DNA of 64,000 bases, taken from positions 20,401 through 84,400 of IMG/VR virus record IMGVR_UViG_3300042691_015935. One strand, written 5' to 3'. The DNA comes from a virus. Each line of letters starts with the position of its first letter. Positions within the stretch are counted from its first letter, which is position 1. Of this stretch, positions 16,602 to 24,838 are shown one piece after another. Under the pieces are notes generated by a model. It saw only the letters and a program-made list of their open reading frames with translations. It was not told where the DNA came from and ran no database searches. The position numbers and the translations under genes were made by a program.

Positions 16602-16829
16602 CTAATCCTTTTTAAATGAATCTATTTTATCACCTAGTATTTCGAATAATTCTGTTATTAGCATTATAATCATAAATAGAAACGCAACAATGTTGACGAG
16701 AGGAATTAAAGCAAACTCTCTTAACTCTTCGCTTTCATAATAATAAGAACCTAATATTACTGATATACTAGGAATTATGTAAACAATAGTCAATGCTGAA
16801 ATGTAAATAAATATGAAATAATCAATCAT
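16602..16829 (-). CDS. Two-span membrane protein, 75 residues
   Basis: Two long hydrophobic helices (IFIYISALTIVYIIPSISVI and IPLVNIVAFLFMIIMLI) and a charged C-terminus (GDKIDSFKKD). Placed between a repeat microprotein and the Pnkp gene. Unknown role. Confidence 0.6.
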   Translation of the reverse strand: MIDYFIFIYISALTIVYIIPSISVILGSYYYESEELREFALIPLVNIVAFLFMIIMLITELFEILGDKIDSFKKD

Positions 16830-16830
16830 A

Positions 16831-16953
16831 TTATTTCCTTTTTCTTAGTTCCTCAATTGTTTTGTTTCTTAGCTGATTGCTGAGCTGATCTCCGAGCTGA
16901 CTGTAGAGCTGTATGTTGAGCTGACTAGCTTTTATTATTTTACTTCTTTTCAT
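16831..16953 (-). CDS. Microprotein with five xQLx tetrapeptide repeats
   Basis: The start is ATG 16953, with AAGGAG 7 nt upstream; the longer frame would run into the tRNA-like gene. The 40-residue chain holds five consecutive tetrapeptides of pattern x-Q-L-x (SQLN, IQLY, SQLG, DQLS, NQLR), encoded by a 12-bp DNA repeat with CAGCT cores. It should form an amphipathic helix or a stacked repeat. Function unknown. Confidence 0.5.
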   Translation of the reverse strand: MKRSKIIKASQLNIQLYSQLGDQLSNQLRNKTIEELRKRK

Positions 16954-16973
16954 ATTATTCTCCTTAAATAAAG

Positions 16974-17051
16974 TGAGATAGCTGAGAATCGAACCCAGTC
17001 TTTCCTCTACCCAACGGGTCATCAAGGATGTTTACCAATCACCACTATCTC
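16974..17051 (-). tRNA. tRNA-like gene with non-canonical anticodon arm
   Basis: A perfect 7-bp acceptor stem (17051-17045 with 16981-16975) plus discriminator A; D arm with GG in the loop; T arm CTGGG/TTCGATT/CTCAG. Between them, 29 nt cannot form a normal 5-bp/7-nt anticodon arm. Instead CCTT/GAGG and a nested ACCC-GTT-GGGT hairpin form, so no standard anticodon with U33 is shown. CCA is not encoded. It is either an aberrant phage tRNA or a tRNA mimic; amino-acid identity undetermined. Confidence 0.55.
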
Positions 17052-17095
17052 ATAAACAGCGAAACTCGCCACTCTCACAACTTCGTATGTGACAC

Positions 17096-17383
17096 CTATT
17101 TATCTAATTTAAATTCATATTCTCCAAACAAGAAATCACTGATATTTATTTCAATCTTGTTGCATGACCAATATTCTCTTCTAACAAAAACCCAACCATG
17201 TCCATTCTTAGACGTGTCTTTGGTACAGTTTTTTACTAGTATTTTAGACAAAGGAGTGGTAGGGAATATAATCCAGTAATCGCTAAGGTCTTTCTTTGTA
17301 TATTCTTCAACTATACGGATTGTATCGTTATAAATATAGAAAGATAAAATACCTAATAAAAATGCACCAATAAACGTTTTCAT
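17096..17383 (-). CDS. Exported or anchored small protein with two cysteines
   Basis: 95 residues starting with a hydrophobic signal-anchor (MKTFIGAFLLGILSFYIY). The rest is polar with Cys in VKNCTKD and WSCNK, suggesting a periplasmic disulfide. Not recognised. Confidence 0.55.
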   Translation of the reverse strand: MKTFIGAFLLGILSFYIYNDTIRIVEEYTKKDLSDYWIIFPTTPLSKILVKNCTKDTSKNGHGWVFVRREYWSCNKIEINISDFLFGEYEFKLDK

Positions 17384-17398
17384 TTTATATTCCTTTGA

Positions 17399-17743
17399 TC
17401 ACTTCATTTTGGGTGATAATAATTGTTTTATTTCAAGCTCTACTTTTATTTTTAAAGCTTCACATATTTCATTCTTCACTAAGATATAGTCTTCATCAAG
17501 TAAAAAGAAAGGATATACTCTAGTGTAGCTTTCAAGTTTCGGATCTTTAAATTTATAATTTTCTTTTCCAACTGCGATTATTTTATATACTAAAGTATAA
17601 GTTTCTGGTGATTCAAATTCATTGCCTTTTGTAGTATCGCTTTTTAATACACAATCACCTACCTTAAACTTAGGTTTGATTACTTCAGTCTTTGGTTCTA
17701 CTGTACAAGACATTAGCAATAATAGTAACAGTATTCTAATCAT
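17399..17743 (-). CDS. Lipoprotein with SH3-like KxGD domain
   Basis: 114 residues. Signal MIRILLLLLLMSC with lipobox LMSC. The mature part contains PKFKVGDCVL, the same start as the many cytoplasmic SH3-like small proteins of this phage (for example 24939, 26119, 27151, 38563, 39080), here exported to the envelope. Its stop overlaps nothing, and its start shares a base with the DenV stop. Role unknown. Confidence 0.62.
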   Translation of the reverse strand: MIRILLLLLLMSCTVEPKTEVIKPKFKVGDCVLKSDTTKGNEFESPETYTLVYKIIAVGKENYKFKDPKLESYTRVYPFFLLDEDYILVKNEICEALKIKVELEIKQLLSPKMK

Positions 17744-18117
17744 TATTTACTCCTCTCAATAATACGTTCCATGTTAATCTTAATTGCTTCTTCAGTTGGA
17801 ACATAGTCATTGTAAAACTGTACGTTATCTGGTACAAATATTGAGCTATCTCTAAAGTTAGGATTATATCCACGTCTTAACATCTCAGTAACTAATTGTT
17901 CAAACCTAGTTTCTAAGAACTTCATCTTATTGTAGAAGAACTTAACATGACCTTTACCTAACGTGTAGGTATTAGGAATCTCATCAAAGCTAAATGACTT
18001 ACCTTTACGATTAAGTGAGGTACGCAAGTTATTAGGTAGCCTAGCAATCTCACGATACTCAGCTACTAGGTGCTTCGTTGACAATTCTGTAACAGGTACT
18101 ACGTTAATACGTGTCAT
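17743..18117 (-). CDS. denV: Pyrimidine dimer DNA glycosylase/AP lyase (endonuclease V)
   Basis: 124 residues, closely similar to T4 DenV from the first residue: MTRIN start with catalytic Thr2, AEYREIARLP with catalytic Glu23, LGKGHVKFFYNKMKFLETR and LRRGYNPNF. The enzyme cuts at cyclobutane pyrimidine dimers and starts base excision repair of UV damage. The protein is slightly shorter than T4 DenV (138) and lacks the aromatic C-terminal WYKYYGKA-type tail, which contacts the lesion in T4; activity may differ. UV exposure of the host habitat is implied. Confidence 0.92.
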   Translation of the reverse strand: MTRINVVPVTELSTKHLVAEYREIARLPNNLRTSLNRKGKSFSFDEIPNTYTLGKGHVKFFYNKMKFLETRFEQLVTEMLRRGYNPNFRDSSIFVPDNVQFYNDYVPTEEAIKINMERIIERSK

Positions 18118-18135
18118 ATTACTTCTCCTTGTGTG

Positions 18136-18164
18136 AGCATATCACATTTAGATAAATTTGTCAA
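18136..18164 (-). promoter_or_regulatory. Sigma70-type promoter for the denV operon
   Basis: Minus-strand TTGACA (18164-18159), 17-bp spacer, TATGCT (18141-18136), AGTTC before -35. Slightly weaker -10 than its relatives. Lies in the 3' end of the preceding gene. Confidence 0.82.
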
Positions 18165-18942
18165 GAACTTTTTTTGTAATGTCGTAAATAGGAGGGTCGT
18201 ACTTTGCTCTTGAGTAATATCTTAGTGCTGAAATAACTCCGTTATCCCCTTCTTCTTGAAAATCATTGAAGATACGATGGAAACGAAAATAGAAACTAAA
18301 CCCTAATCTACTAAACACTGTTTCTTTTGTTAGCTTTGTTTGAATTAAAGCTGAAACTTGATGATATACGGTTGATGTTTGAAAATACTTAGTGTGTGAT
18401 TTGATTACGTGTACAATTAAATGTAGTAGCCAGAAAAAGTCTAGCAAAAATAGAAACAGAACTAAACTCTTCTTCTGAAACAACGCACGATATATAATAG
18501 ACCATGTACTAAGTCCACAAAAATCAGGTAAAAACTTACGCTTGCCTTTTGTTGTGTGAGTATTCTGAAAAAAACTACCACGCTTTAGTATATCTTTCGT
18601 TATTTGTTTAACTCTTTCTTTTTCACCAAGAAAACCTGCCAGTATTATGTAGCCGATGCTGTTATCTCTTGATACTGTTCTGCTGTCTGTCCACAATCTA
18701 CCTTCTTCTGTGTCTTGAATACTATGATATCTACGTAATTTACCGTCTTTCATAAAACGATACATAGCTAAAGCTGAAACAGCGGACGCAGACATTGTGC
18801 TGTTCCATGTATTATCACCCGATACTAATTTTTGGTACACAGAGTTTGTTGTTAAGAAGTTAGAATCAACAGCATTGAAATGATCTGGTGTTTTTTGCAC
18901 CAGAAAACCAAGGTCGTCCATAAATCTATCTAACTTTTTCAT
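18148..18942 (-). CDS. Hypothetical protein with a membrane segment
   Basis: 264 residues. The N-terminal half is soluble (W.DSRTVSRDNSIGYIILAG); a strongly hydrophobic stretch (LVLFLFLLDFFWLLHLIVHV, about 160-180) then suggests one or two membrane passes, and the C-terminal region is basic. It lies between nrdJ-like and denV genes. No family recognised. Confidence 0.6.
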   Translation of the reverse strand: MKKLDRFMDDLGFLVQKTPDHFNAVDSNFLTTNSVYQKLVSGDNTWNSTMSASAVSALAMYRFMKDGKLRRYHSIQDTEEGRLWTDSRTVSRDNSIGYIILAGFLGEKERVKQITKDILKRGSFFQNTHTTKGKRKFLPDFCGLSTWSIIYRALFQKKSLVLFLFLLDFFWLLHLIVHVIKSHTKYFQTSTVYHQVSALIQTKLTKETVFSRLGFSFYFRFHRIFNDFQEEGDNGVISALRYYSRAKYDPPIYDITKKVLDKFI

Positions 18943-18953
18943 ATAACCTCATT

Positions 18954-20576
18954 TTATATACCACATACTCCACCAACACACTGAACTTCGTTTTCTTCAA
19001 ACACCATTCCTTCGTTGGCTAGTGCTTCTTCTAGTGAAACTCTAGTAAGGGGTTGACCTCCTCGGCATCCATCTGGATAACAAGTAAATCCTCTTAGTCT
19101 TTTTGCATATTTCAATAATGTATTTGAATTCTTATCTAATGAACTTTCATTATTGTCGTCTGTTCCCCATGAAGACATATTACATGTTGAACTGATAGAC
19201 ATATCAACGTAGTTCTGAATGTCAGCTTGAAACTTAACACGTTGTCTAAACGAAAGATCGTATGAATCTTTTATGTTCTCAATTTTAACTCCACGTTCAA
19301 GAAGTCTTTTAACTGAACCATCGACAACGTATTGAAATAACCATTTACCTTCTTTAAAGTATCTGCGTTTATATGCTTTACAAAATAAAGGTTCAATTCC
19401 TGTTGTTGTTTCAGCAAGTATCCCTATTGTTCCAGTTGGTGCAATCGCTCTGACACCTTTAGGCACAGACACTCCTAATTCTTTAGCAAACGTGTATGCT
19501 GTATCATTTGATTGTTCTTCATATATAGCTAACCATTTATGTAACTCTGGAGTGCATACGTAGTCTTCGCCACGCATCATTAACCACTCATGAATACCAC
19601 CTAAACCTAATCCAATTCTGTTGTTTTTTAATCCAACTTCTTTTATTTTATCATTAGGTACATCGGAATATATTCCTCCACAAATTAAAAACTTTGTTGA
19701 CATTTCAATATCTTTTCTTAATTGCTTAGTGTCTTTTATTCTGTTTAACCAAATAGTGCCCAGGTTACATTTATCTGAATCGTCTTCACTCACTACTTCA
19801 CAACAAGCGTTGCGTAGTGACTCGTTATCTTTTCTAAAGTTAAAGCTAAATCCTGGTTCTGCTGTACTAAATGCTTGTGAACAATTTCTTCTCCATACTT
19901 CTTTAGCGTGTAAATATAATGGGTGTTCTTTGTTTTCAATTGCCATGAAAAATTCAGTGTCATATATAACTGATATGTTTGTTAACTCCATGTCTAATTT
20001 GAAATTAAAATCTTGTTCTTTTAGTTTCTTTAAATCTTCTGTGTGATTTTTTAAATCAAGAAATTTAAATATGTCAGCATGTTTCCAATTTAATCCTGCC
20101 CAAATAGCTGAACGACGCTGACCTCCTTGCATTATATTTCTTCCAGCTTCATTGACCATTCGCATTAAAGCAATAGGACCTGTACTAAATCCTCCTGTTC
20201 TTTTTACTAAAGCACCTTCATGTCTCAAAGCTGAATAATCAACACCGATTCCTCCACCAGTCATTAGTGCTGAAGTAATTCGATACATTAACTCAGCCCA
20301 TTCTTCACGAGAATCACCTGCTCTAAATAAAAAACAATTATTAACCTGATGGAATGGTCTACCTGCTGAATATAAATATCTACCACCAGGAATAAATCTT
20401 CTATCTTCAATCATGTTTACAATATATTTTTTATCTTCAGGAGAGAGTCTTTGACCACAAACTGCTTCAACTATTCTGTTTGACATGTCAGACCAGTTCT
20501 CTTGACCATTCATTGAATACTTTTGAATAAAAACATCTTGACTAAACTTATTTGAAAATACATCGTACTTTGACAT
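18954..20576 (-). CDS. Ribonucleotide reductase, class II (adenosylcobalamin) type
   Basis: 540 residues, a single-chain reductase. Visible: FIPGGRYLYSAGR, NNCFLF, TGGGIGVDYS, GGFSTGPIALM, the catalytic NACCE (NxCxE) near residue 257, KCNLGTIWLN, APTGTIGILAETTTGIEP and a C-terminal redox pair CVGGVCGI. The absence of an NrdB gene nearby and the overall pattern fit B12-dependent NrdJ, which works with or without oxygen. It supplies deoxynucleotides for phage DNA, with the dNMP kinase at the left edge. A class I large subunit is the alternative, but no small subunit is seen. Confidence 0.85.
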   Translation of the reverse strand: MSKYDVFSNKFSQDVFIQKYSMNGQENWSDMSNRIVEAVCGQRLSPEDKKYIVNMIEDRRFIPGGRYLYSAGRPFHQVNNCFLFRAGDSREEWAELMYRITSALMTGGGIGVDYSALRHEGALVKRTGGFSTGPIALMRMVNEAGRNIMQGGQRRSAIWAGLNWKHADIFKFLDLKNHTEDLKKLKEQDFNFKLDMELTNISVIYDTEFFMAIENKEHPLYLHAKEVWRRNCSQAFSTAEPGFSFNFRKDNESLRNACCEVVSEDDSDKCNLGTIWLNRIKDTKQLRKDIEMSTKFLICGGIYSDVPNDKIKEVGLKNNRIGLGLGGIHEWLMMRGEDYVCTPELHKWLAIYEEQSNDTAYTFAKELGVSVPKGVRAIAPTGTIGILAETTTGIEPLFCKAYKRRYFKEGKWLFQYVVDGSVKRLLERGVKIENIKDSYDLSFRQRVKFQADIQNYVDMSISSTCNMSSWGTDDNNESSLDKNSNTLLKYAKRLRGFTCYPDGCRGGQPLTRVSLEEALANEGMVFEENEVQCVGGVCGI

Positions 20577-20598
20577 TAGTTAAACCTTTATTAATAGA

Positions 20599-20620
20599 GG
20601 AGGAAGTGAATTCTTCCTCC
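20599..20620 (-). other. Intergenic hairpin
   Basis: Perfect 8-bp inverted repeat GGAGGAAG/CTTCCTCC with a 6-nt loop between the NAMPT-like and reductase genes. Only a short T-rich stretch follows, so it is a weak terminator at best; it may protect mRNA or control expression. Confidence 0.5.
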
Positions 20621-20646
20621 TTAGACTAATATAGTTGTTTACGAAA

Positions 20647-22131
20647 TTATGAAGCAGATAATCTTTTTCGAATATCATTTAAAGATTCTTCAATTAAAAA
20701 GTTACCATTTTCAAAAACTGTTTTCAATAAATTCTCTTTAGAGATATTAGAACTTGTATCATCGGAATATTCTAATACACCAGAATTATTTTTGAATACT
20801 GTCACTTTACCTAACGCTGAATTTTTTGTACCGTCGTCTGTCTTAGGTGCTTTGAATATTGCTTTCTCTGTTCCATTAATTGTAACAGATGTTGCTTTCA
20901 TTGCAAAACCTAAAGTGTCTCTTGTGATAAATTGATATGTGTATGAACCGATTCCTAGTACAACATTAGTAGAAGCGAATCCTTTTTGTTTTAATCTCTC
21001 ACAAATTTCTTTACATCTTTCAAGTGTAATCGAGTCACCGTAAATAGCTCCGATTTTAGGATTAAGTATTTTGTATCCTTGTGATGATACTGTTCCACCG
21101 AATGTTTCATATAATAATTCAATAACACCTTTGTTCTCAGGTGAACCTAGAGGAGCTTCAGGGTCTCCACATAGAATGTCAGCAGGGTCTCCACTATCAG
21201 GACGAACCACTACTTTATCTAATGAACCTGCTCCACCATCACGAGCTAGAATTGATTCTTTTAATGAAGGTAAAATGTTTGTTACAACATTAAATAAATC
21301 CCAAGTATCTGACACAATACTAACAATACCTGTTGGATATAGTTCTTCAATGAATCTTCTATATGTTTCTCGTTCGTCTTCATATCCTCCTGCACACATT
21401 ACTGAATGTTCGCTTGCTGGAACTGAACAACCAACTAATTCTTTAGTAACATCTGCATTGTAGTATTGTTCTGCATAATTAATTGCGGGTAATGTATCTG
21501 TTCCAACGAATGATAGTAGGTGTCCAACACCAGATCGTGCTGAGTCTTCAGGTCCACTCTGTCCTCTCATAGAGAAATCGTGTCCTTGAAATTCAACGCC
21601 AGCAGTAGAGCCTGTTGTCTCCAGTGCGTAATTATCTAATACTGAGCGGTAAGCTTTAGCAATACTTGCTGTTGTCGCTGGTTTCCATAGTAGTGATGAA
21701 AGAATAGTTTCAAGATAATTTGTTAACCAAAAGAATTCATCTTTAGTATTCTCGATTGTCATTACTGGAACTCGAAATGGTACTAACGTTCCTTCAGCTA
21801 ATGCTGTTACTTTTAACGGTAAATAACCTAAATCATGTAAGTCTTCTAAGTGTTTTGTTTCAACATTTGGATTAAATAAATAAGCAGATACTTGACGCTT
21901 GTATTCATTAATAATTTCTTCTTTCTGTTTACTAAAGAACTGTGAATTAAATAATTCGTTTAATTCTTTTAATGCACCTTGTGTTCCAAAAGCTACAACG
22001 TTCTCAATTCCGTTGGCATGTTTACCTGAACGTGGTGTCCATGTACTGTATACCTTTGATGTGTTCTTTGGATACTGTACTCTATGACTAAGCTTGTAAC
22101 CGTCACATGCTAATGTTGCAATTAAATTCAT
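20647..22131 (-). CDS. Nicotinamide phosphoribosyltransferase-like enzyme (NAMPT/NadV or Namat)
   Basis: 494 residues matching the whole NAMPT family: start LACDGYKLSHRVQYP, GVEFQGHDFSMRGQSG, GCSVPASEHSVM, IVSDTWDLFNVV, VVRPDSGDPADI and YGDSITLER. NAMPT joins nicotinamide to PRPP, making NMN for NAD salvage. Some phage relatives (Namat of the NARP1 pathway) instead use ADP-ribose pyrophosphate to rebuild NAD+ in one step. The PRPP-synthetase-like gene at 23631 is the expected partner in both cases. Confidence 0.93.
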   Translation of the reverse strand: MNLIATLACDGYKLSHRVQYPKNTSKVYSTWTPRSGKHANGIENVVAFGTQGALKELNELFNSQFFSKQKEEIINEYKRQVSAYLFNPNVETKHLEDLHDLGYLPLKVTALAEGTLVPFRVPVMTIENTKDEFFWLTNYLETILSSLLWKPATTASIAKAYRSVLDNYALETTGSTAGVEFQGHDFSMRGQSGPEDSARSGVGHLLSFVGTDTLPAINYAEQYYNADVTKELVGCSVPASEHSVMCAGGYEDERETYRRFIEELYPTGIVSIVSDTWDLFNVVTNILPSLKESILARDGGAGSLDKVVVRPDSGDPADILCGDPEAPLGSPENKGVIELLYETFGGTVSSQGYKILNPKIGAIYGDSITLERCKEICERLKQKGFASTNVVLGIGSYTYQFITRDTLGFAMKATSVTINGTEKAIFKAPKTDDGTKNSALGKVTVFKNNSGVLEYSDDTSSNISKENLLKTVFENGNFLIEESLNDIRKRLSAS

Positions 22132-22352
22132 TATTTATCTCCTTTGGTAAAATCTTTACCTGTTAATTTCTTTGACGCTTTACTAAAAAACGGAATACCA
22201 AATGCAACAATAGCACATATTATATGTACTGTAATACCTATTACTCTAAATTCTTCATGAGTCATAGGAGTTAGTATCAATAGTAGACCAAAGAAAAACA
22301 AACTACTAGCTATTGTTATTCCTAATTTTAGTTCTCTTTTAACTTCTTTCAT
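22131..22352 (-). CDS. Two-span membrane protein, 73 residues
   Basis: A basic start (MKEVKRELK), two hydrophobic helices (IASSLFFFGLLLILTP and IGITVHIICAIVAFGIPFF) and a basic tail. Overlaps the NAMPT-like gene by one base. Unknown. Confidence 0.6.
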   Translation of the reverse strand: MKEVKRELKLGITIASSLFFFGLLLILTPMTHEEFRVIGITVHIICAIVAFGIPFFSKASKKLTGKDFTKGDK

Positions 22353-22512
22353 TTTTCTCTTTTATTAATCTATTAAATCCTTTAAATAAAAGATACAATA
22401 AAGATACTATCCCTAGTATCGGGAGTTCGTTTGATTTATGGCTTAACATAAAAGGTAAGATAAAACCAAAGTACGCTCCTAAAAATAAAATTATAATAAA
22501 TAGTTTATTCAT
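22339..22512 (-). CDS. Two-span membrane protein, 57 residues
   Basis: Starts in the end of the upstream gene with GGAG 8 nt before the ATG, and ends 14 bp inside the next gene. Two hydrophobic helices (LFIIILFLGAYFGFILPFM and LPILGIVSLLYLLF) and a basic tail. It forms a tandem pair of small membrane proteins with the next gene. Confidence 0.6.
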   Translation of the reverse strand: MNKLFIIILFLGAYFGFILPFMLSHKSNELPILGIVSLLYLLFKGFNRLIKEKNERS

Positions 22513-22708
22513 TATGTTTACTCCAATGTTTTATATTATCTAAATACAATTTATAGTTTTGATTTAGTTCATAGACTATACCATTGTGTTTATTACTTAA
22601 TGATAATTTAACTTTAATATATCTATTGTTTACATCACGATAAGTTACTCTATGTATATGTACAAATAAGTCGCTCTTTTCGTTTGTATATGTTCCAGGA
22701 TATATCAT
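22505..22708 (-). CDS. Hypothetical protein, 67 residues
   Basis: Start at ATG 22708 with AAGGTG 6 nt upstream; the codon two positions earlier is a GTG inside the ribosome site. Beta-rich (HIHRVTYRDVNNRYIKVKL). Preceded by an RNA structure with a possible pseudoknot. Not recognised. Confidence 0.55.
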   Translation of the reverse strand: MIYPGTYTNEKSDLFVHIHRVTYRDVNNRYIKVKLSLSNKHNGIVYELNQNYKLYLDNIKHWSKHNE

Positions 22709-22725
22709 AATCACCTTTTGTTAGA

Positions 22726-22774
22726 TGACGATAGCTCGTCAACCCGACAACTCCTAGATGGTATGTCGCACCAT
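22726..22774 (-). ncRNA. Possible pseudoknot leader RNA
   Basis: On the minus transcript the hairpin ATGGT/ACCAT (22774-22770 with 22762-22758) has a loop containing CGACA, which can pair with TGTCG downstream (22749-22745). A second perfect hairpin TGACGA/TCGTCA (22741-22736 with 22731-22726, loop GCTA) follows, ending 13 nt before the AAGG of the next gene. This nested arrangement in a 71-nt gap suggests a regulatory RNA. No known riboswitch is recognised. Confidence 0.45.
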
Positions 22775-22779
22775 ATTAA

Positions 22780-23634
22780 TTACTTAATGTTAATAAAGGG
22801 AATAGCGTTACTTCCTGTCATAGTTGGAAGTCTTCCGTCCCAACGTTGGATAGCTTCGTACTGGATTAATTCAGATGTTAGTGTTTTTAATTTTAAAGCA
22901 TTAGACTTTGCCTCTGCTTCAGCTATTGCTAACATTGATTTAGCTTTACCTTCAGCTTCTGCAATTTGTTTTTTAGCTTGTGCTTCAGCTTCTCTTAGTT
23001 CGTTCTCTCTTTGTTGTGCTCTTTGTGTTGCTTCAATCTTAGAGTTAAGAGCAGATACAACGTTGTCTGGTAATCTAATAGAACCAATTAAATATACTTT
23101 CTCAATAATAATACCATGCGGTTTTAAACTCTCTCTAACTAATCCTTCAACCTTTAGAAATAAGTCTGTCTTACCAGAACCATAAACAGATTCAACAGTC
23201 ATTGTAGATGCTACAGTATTTAGTGCATCTCTTAAAGCGTTCTTTACTACAACAGCTTTTATTTCATCAATACCTTTCCTATACTTTTGGAATAGTTTGC
23301 TGATCTTAGAATCATCAACAGTGAATGTTACACCCATATCAATGTTACAAGATAGACCTTCTGACGTTTGAAAAGTAAAAGATTCATCTGTTTCAGAGTC
23401 TTCCATTTCGTCTCTCGTGTAGATTTTTGTTTGTTGGAAAGTAGGGAAGATGTATAGTTCCTCATTGATCCCAACCCAATATCTACCTACACCTAGTACT
23501 TCGTGGTCAACACCCTTACTACCGCCTAGTAGGTAAATCTTAACACCAACATTACCTGCTGGAACTTTAGAACAAGACGTTGTGAATAACGTCAGTAACA
23601 ATACAATAAAAAAACCCTTCAGAAAATTAATCAT
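22780..23634 (-). CDS. SPFH/band 7 (prohibitin-like) lipoprotein
   Basis: 284 residues. An N-terminal hydrophobic signal ending in the lipobox FTTSC anchors the protein; the SPFH domain follows (VPAGNVGVKIYLLGG ... GVGRYWVGINEELYIFP), then a long Ala/Glu-rich coiled coil (about 205-250). Such proteins form membrane scaffolds and, in phages, can counter membrane-linked defences or modulate host proteases (FtsH-HflKC). It lies between the PRPP-synthetase-like and NAMPT-like genes and overlaps the former by 4 bp. Function in this phage inferred. Confidence 0.85.
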   Translation of the reverse strand: MINFLKGFFIVLLLTLFTTSCSKVPAGNVGVKIYLLGGSKGVDHEVLGVGRYWVGINEELYIFPTFQQTKIYTRDEMEDSETDESFTFQTSEGLSCNIDMGVTFTVDDSKISKLFQKYRKGIDEIKAVVVKNALRDALNTVASTMTVESVYGSGKTDLFLKVEGLVRESLKPHGIIIEKVYLIGSIRLPDNVVSALNSKIEATQRAQQRENELREAEAQAKKQIAEAEGKAKSMLAIAEAEAKSNALKLKTLTSELIQYEAIQRWDGRLPTMTGSNAIPFINIK

Positions 23635-24398
23635 TCAACTTCTCCTTTGAAATTAAATACTCGTTTAATGCCTTCTTCAAATAATACAAGAGAACCTCTA
23701 GAATAAATACCATGTGTTGTGTATAGATATACTTCGGAAGCTCCCATTTTATATAACTGTTTAGCACATTGAATAAAGGTAGCTCCTCCATCACAAATGT
23801 CGTCCACTATTAAACACTTTTTATTTGTTATAGGATATAGTGAGTCGGCTTCTAATGAAAGAATCTTACCTGTTGATTGTTCTCTTACCTTGTTGAAATA
23901 AATACTAGGTATATTAGTTAATGAATTTAACTTACTATAACGAACACTAGCTCCTTTGTCTGGATAGATAAGTACATCTGTTCCAGTTAATAAAGTAACA
24001 GTTTGAATGTATTTGTAAGGTATTTCATTTATACAATTAGCTATACCATGTTTATCGGAATGAGCATCAATCAAATACACAGTACTAAAGTTAAGTGAAT
24101 TAATCAAATGAGCAAATGGGTGAATACCGAATGTCGAATCATTACTTACCTCCTTATCCTGTCTTCCGTATGGAAGATAGTTAATACGTAGTGTTCCTAG
24201 TTTTTCTGAAACAGAGCCAATCATAAATCGTAATTGAGCGATTGTTATAAGCTCTGACTCTTTATCAAAGTCCCATTCAATTACGTTATTAAACGTTATT
24301 TTCATTTTGTTATACACATCTTCTGGGAGTTTCCAGACTTGTGTACAAGTATCAGGGAATGTTGTTGGAGTTACGTTGTAACCGTTTAGTGTTATCAT
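23631..24398 (-). CDS. Ribose-phosphate pyrophosphokinase-like enzyme (Prs or Adps)
   Basis: 255 residues. Motifs: YLPYGRQDKE (active-site loop), LIDAHSDKHG (metal-binding), and the PRPP loop CLIVDDICDGGATF. It is shorter than bacterial Prs (about 315), as phage members often are. It would supply PRPP to the NAMPT-like enzyme at 20647, or, if it is an Adps, phosphorylate ADP-ribose to ADP-ribose pyrophosphate for NAD+ reconstitution (NARP1). Motifs alone cannot separate these. The pair spans only four intervening genes. Confidence 0.88.
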   Translation of the reverse strand: MITLNGYNVTPTTFPDTCTQVWKLPEDVYNKMKITFNNVIEWDFDKESELITIAQLRFMIGSVSEKLGTLRINYLPYGRQDKEVSNDSTFGIHPFAHLINSLNFSTVYLIDAHSDKHGIANCINEIPYKYIQTVTLLTGTDVLIYPDKGASVRYSKLNSLTNIPSIYFNKVREQSTGKILSLEADSLYPITNKKCLIVDDICDGGATFIQCAKQLYKMGASEVYLYTTHGIYSRGSLVLFEEGIKRVFNFKGEVE

Positions 24399-24406
24399 TT
24401 TACCTT

Positions 24407-24586
24407 TTATTCACAAGGAGCAATAAATTCTATTTTGTTAGATGGATAACTTGTACTATTATAATACAAAGTTAATTCTGTAAAACTGGCATCAAATCCA
24501 TATTTAATATGGTCTTCATTTATTTTGCTGATAAAGATACGATATATTTTTCCTGCATAATTAATTAAATTATAACTATTCTCCAT
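24407..24586 (-). CDS. Hypothetical protein, 59 residues
   Basis: Start at ATG 24586 preceded by GAGG at 6 nt; overlaps the end of the preceding gene by 11 bp. Beta-rich and aromatic (YAGKIYRIFISKI). May belong to the small SH3-like group; not certain. Confidence 0.5.
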   Translation of the reverse strand: MENSYNLINYAGKIYRIFISKINEDHIKYGFDASFTELTLYYNSTSYPSNKIEFIAPCE

Positions 24587-24827
24587 AAGAAACCTCAATA
24601 CTATTAAATTGAGTTTGTGAAATGTTCACATTATCTTGTGCTGTCAAGTTCTGATTATTGAAAGCTTGTAGGTCTTCTAACGCTGTCTTAAGAGCTTCAA
24701 TGGGTATAGCAACATTACCAGTTGGTGAACGAAAAATAACCATTGATGGATCTCCGTGCATCAATCTCACTTCACATTCTACTTCACGTTCGTTTGTTGG
24801 TAAATAAATAAGTAATTCTTTTCTCAT
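24576..24827 (-). CDS. Hypothetical protein, 83 residues
   Basis: An N-terminal beta region (ELLIYLPTNEREVECEVRL) and a helical, Asn/Gln-rich C-terminal part. First gene downstream of the promoter at 24839-24867, with GGAG before its ATG. Not recognised. Confidence 0.55.
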   Translation of the reverse strand: MRKELLIYLPTNEREVECEVRLMHGDPSMVIFRSPTGNVAIPIEALKTALEDLQAFNNQNLTAQDNVNISQTQFNSIEVSYGE

Positions 24828-24838
24828 AATACTCCTTT

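Noticed and set aside
22736-22746. TTGACGA, near the hammerhead core CTGANGA
   Set aside because: First core base is wrong and no GAAA with matching stems is present.
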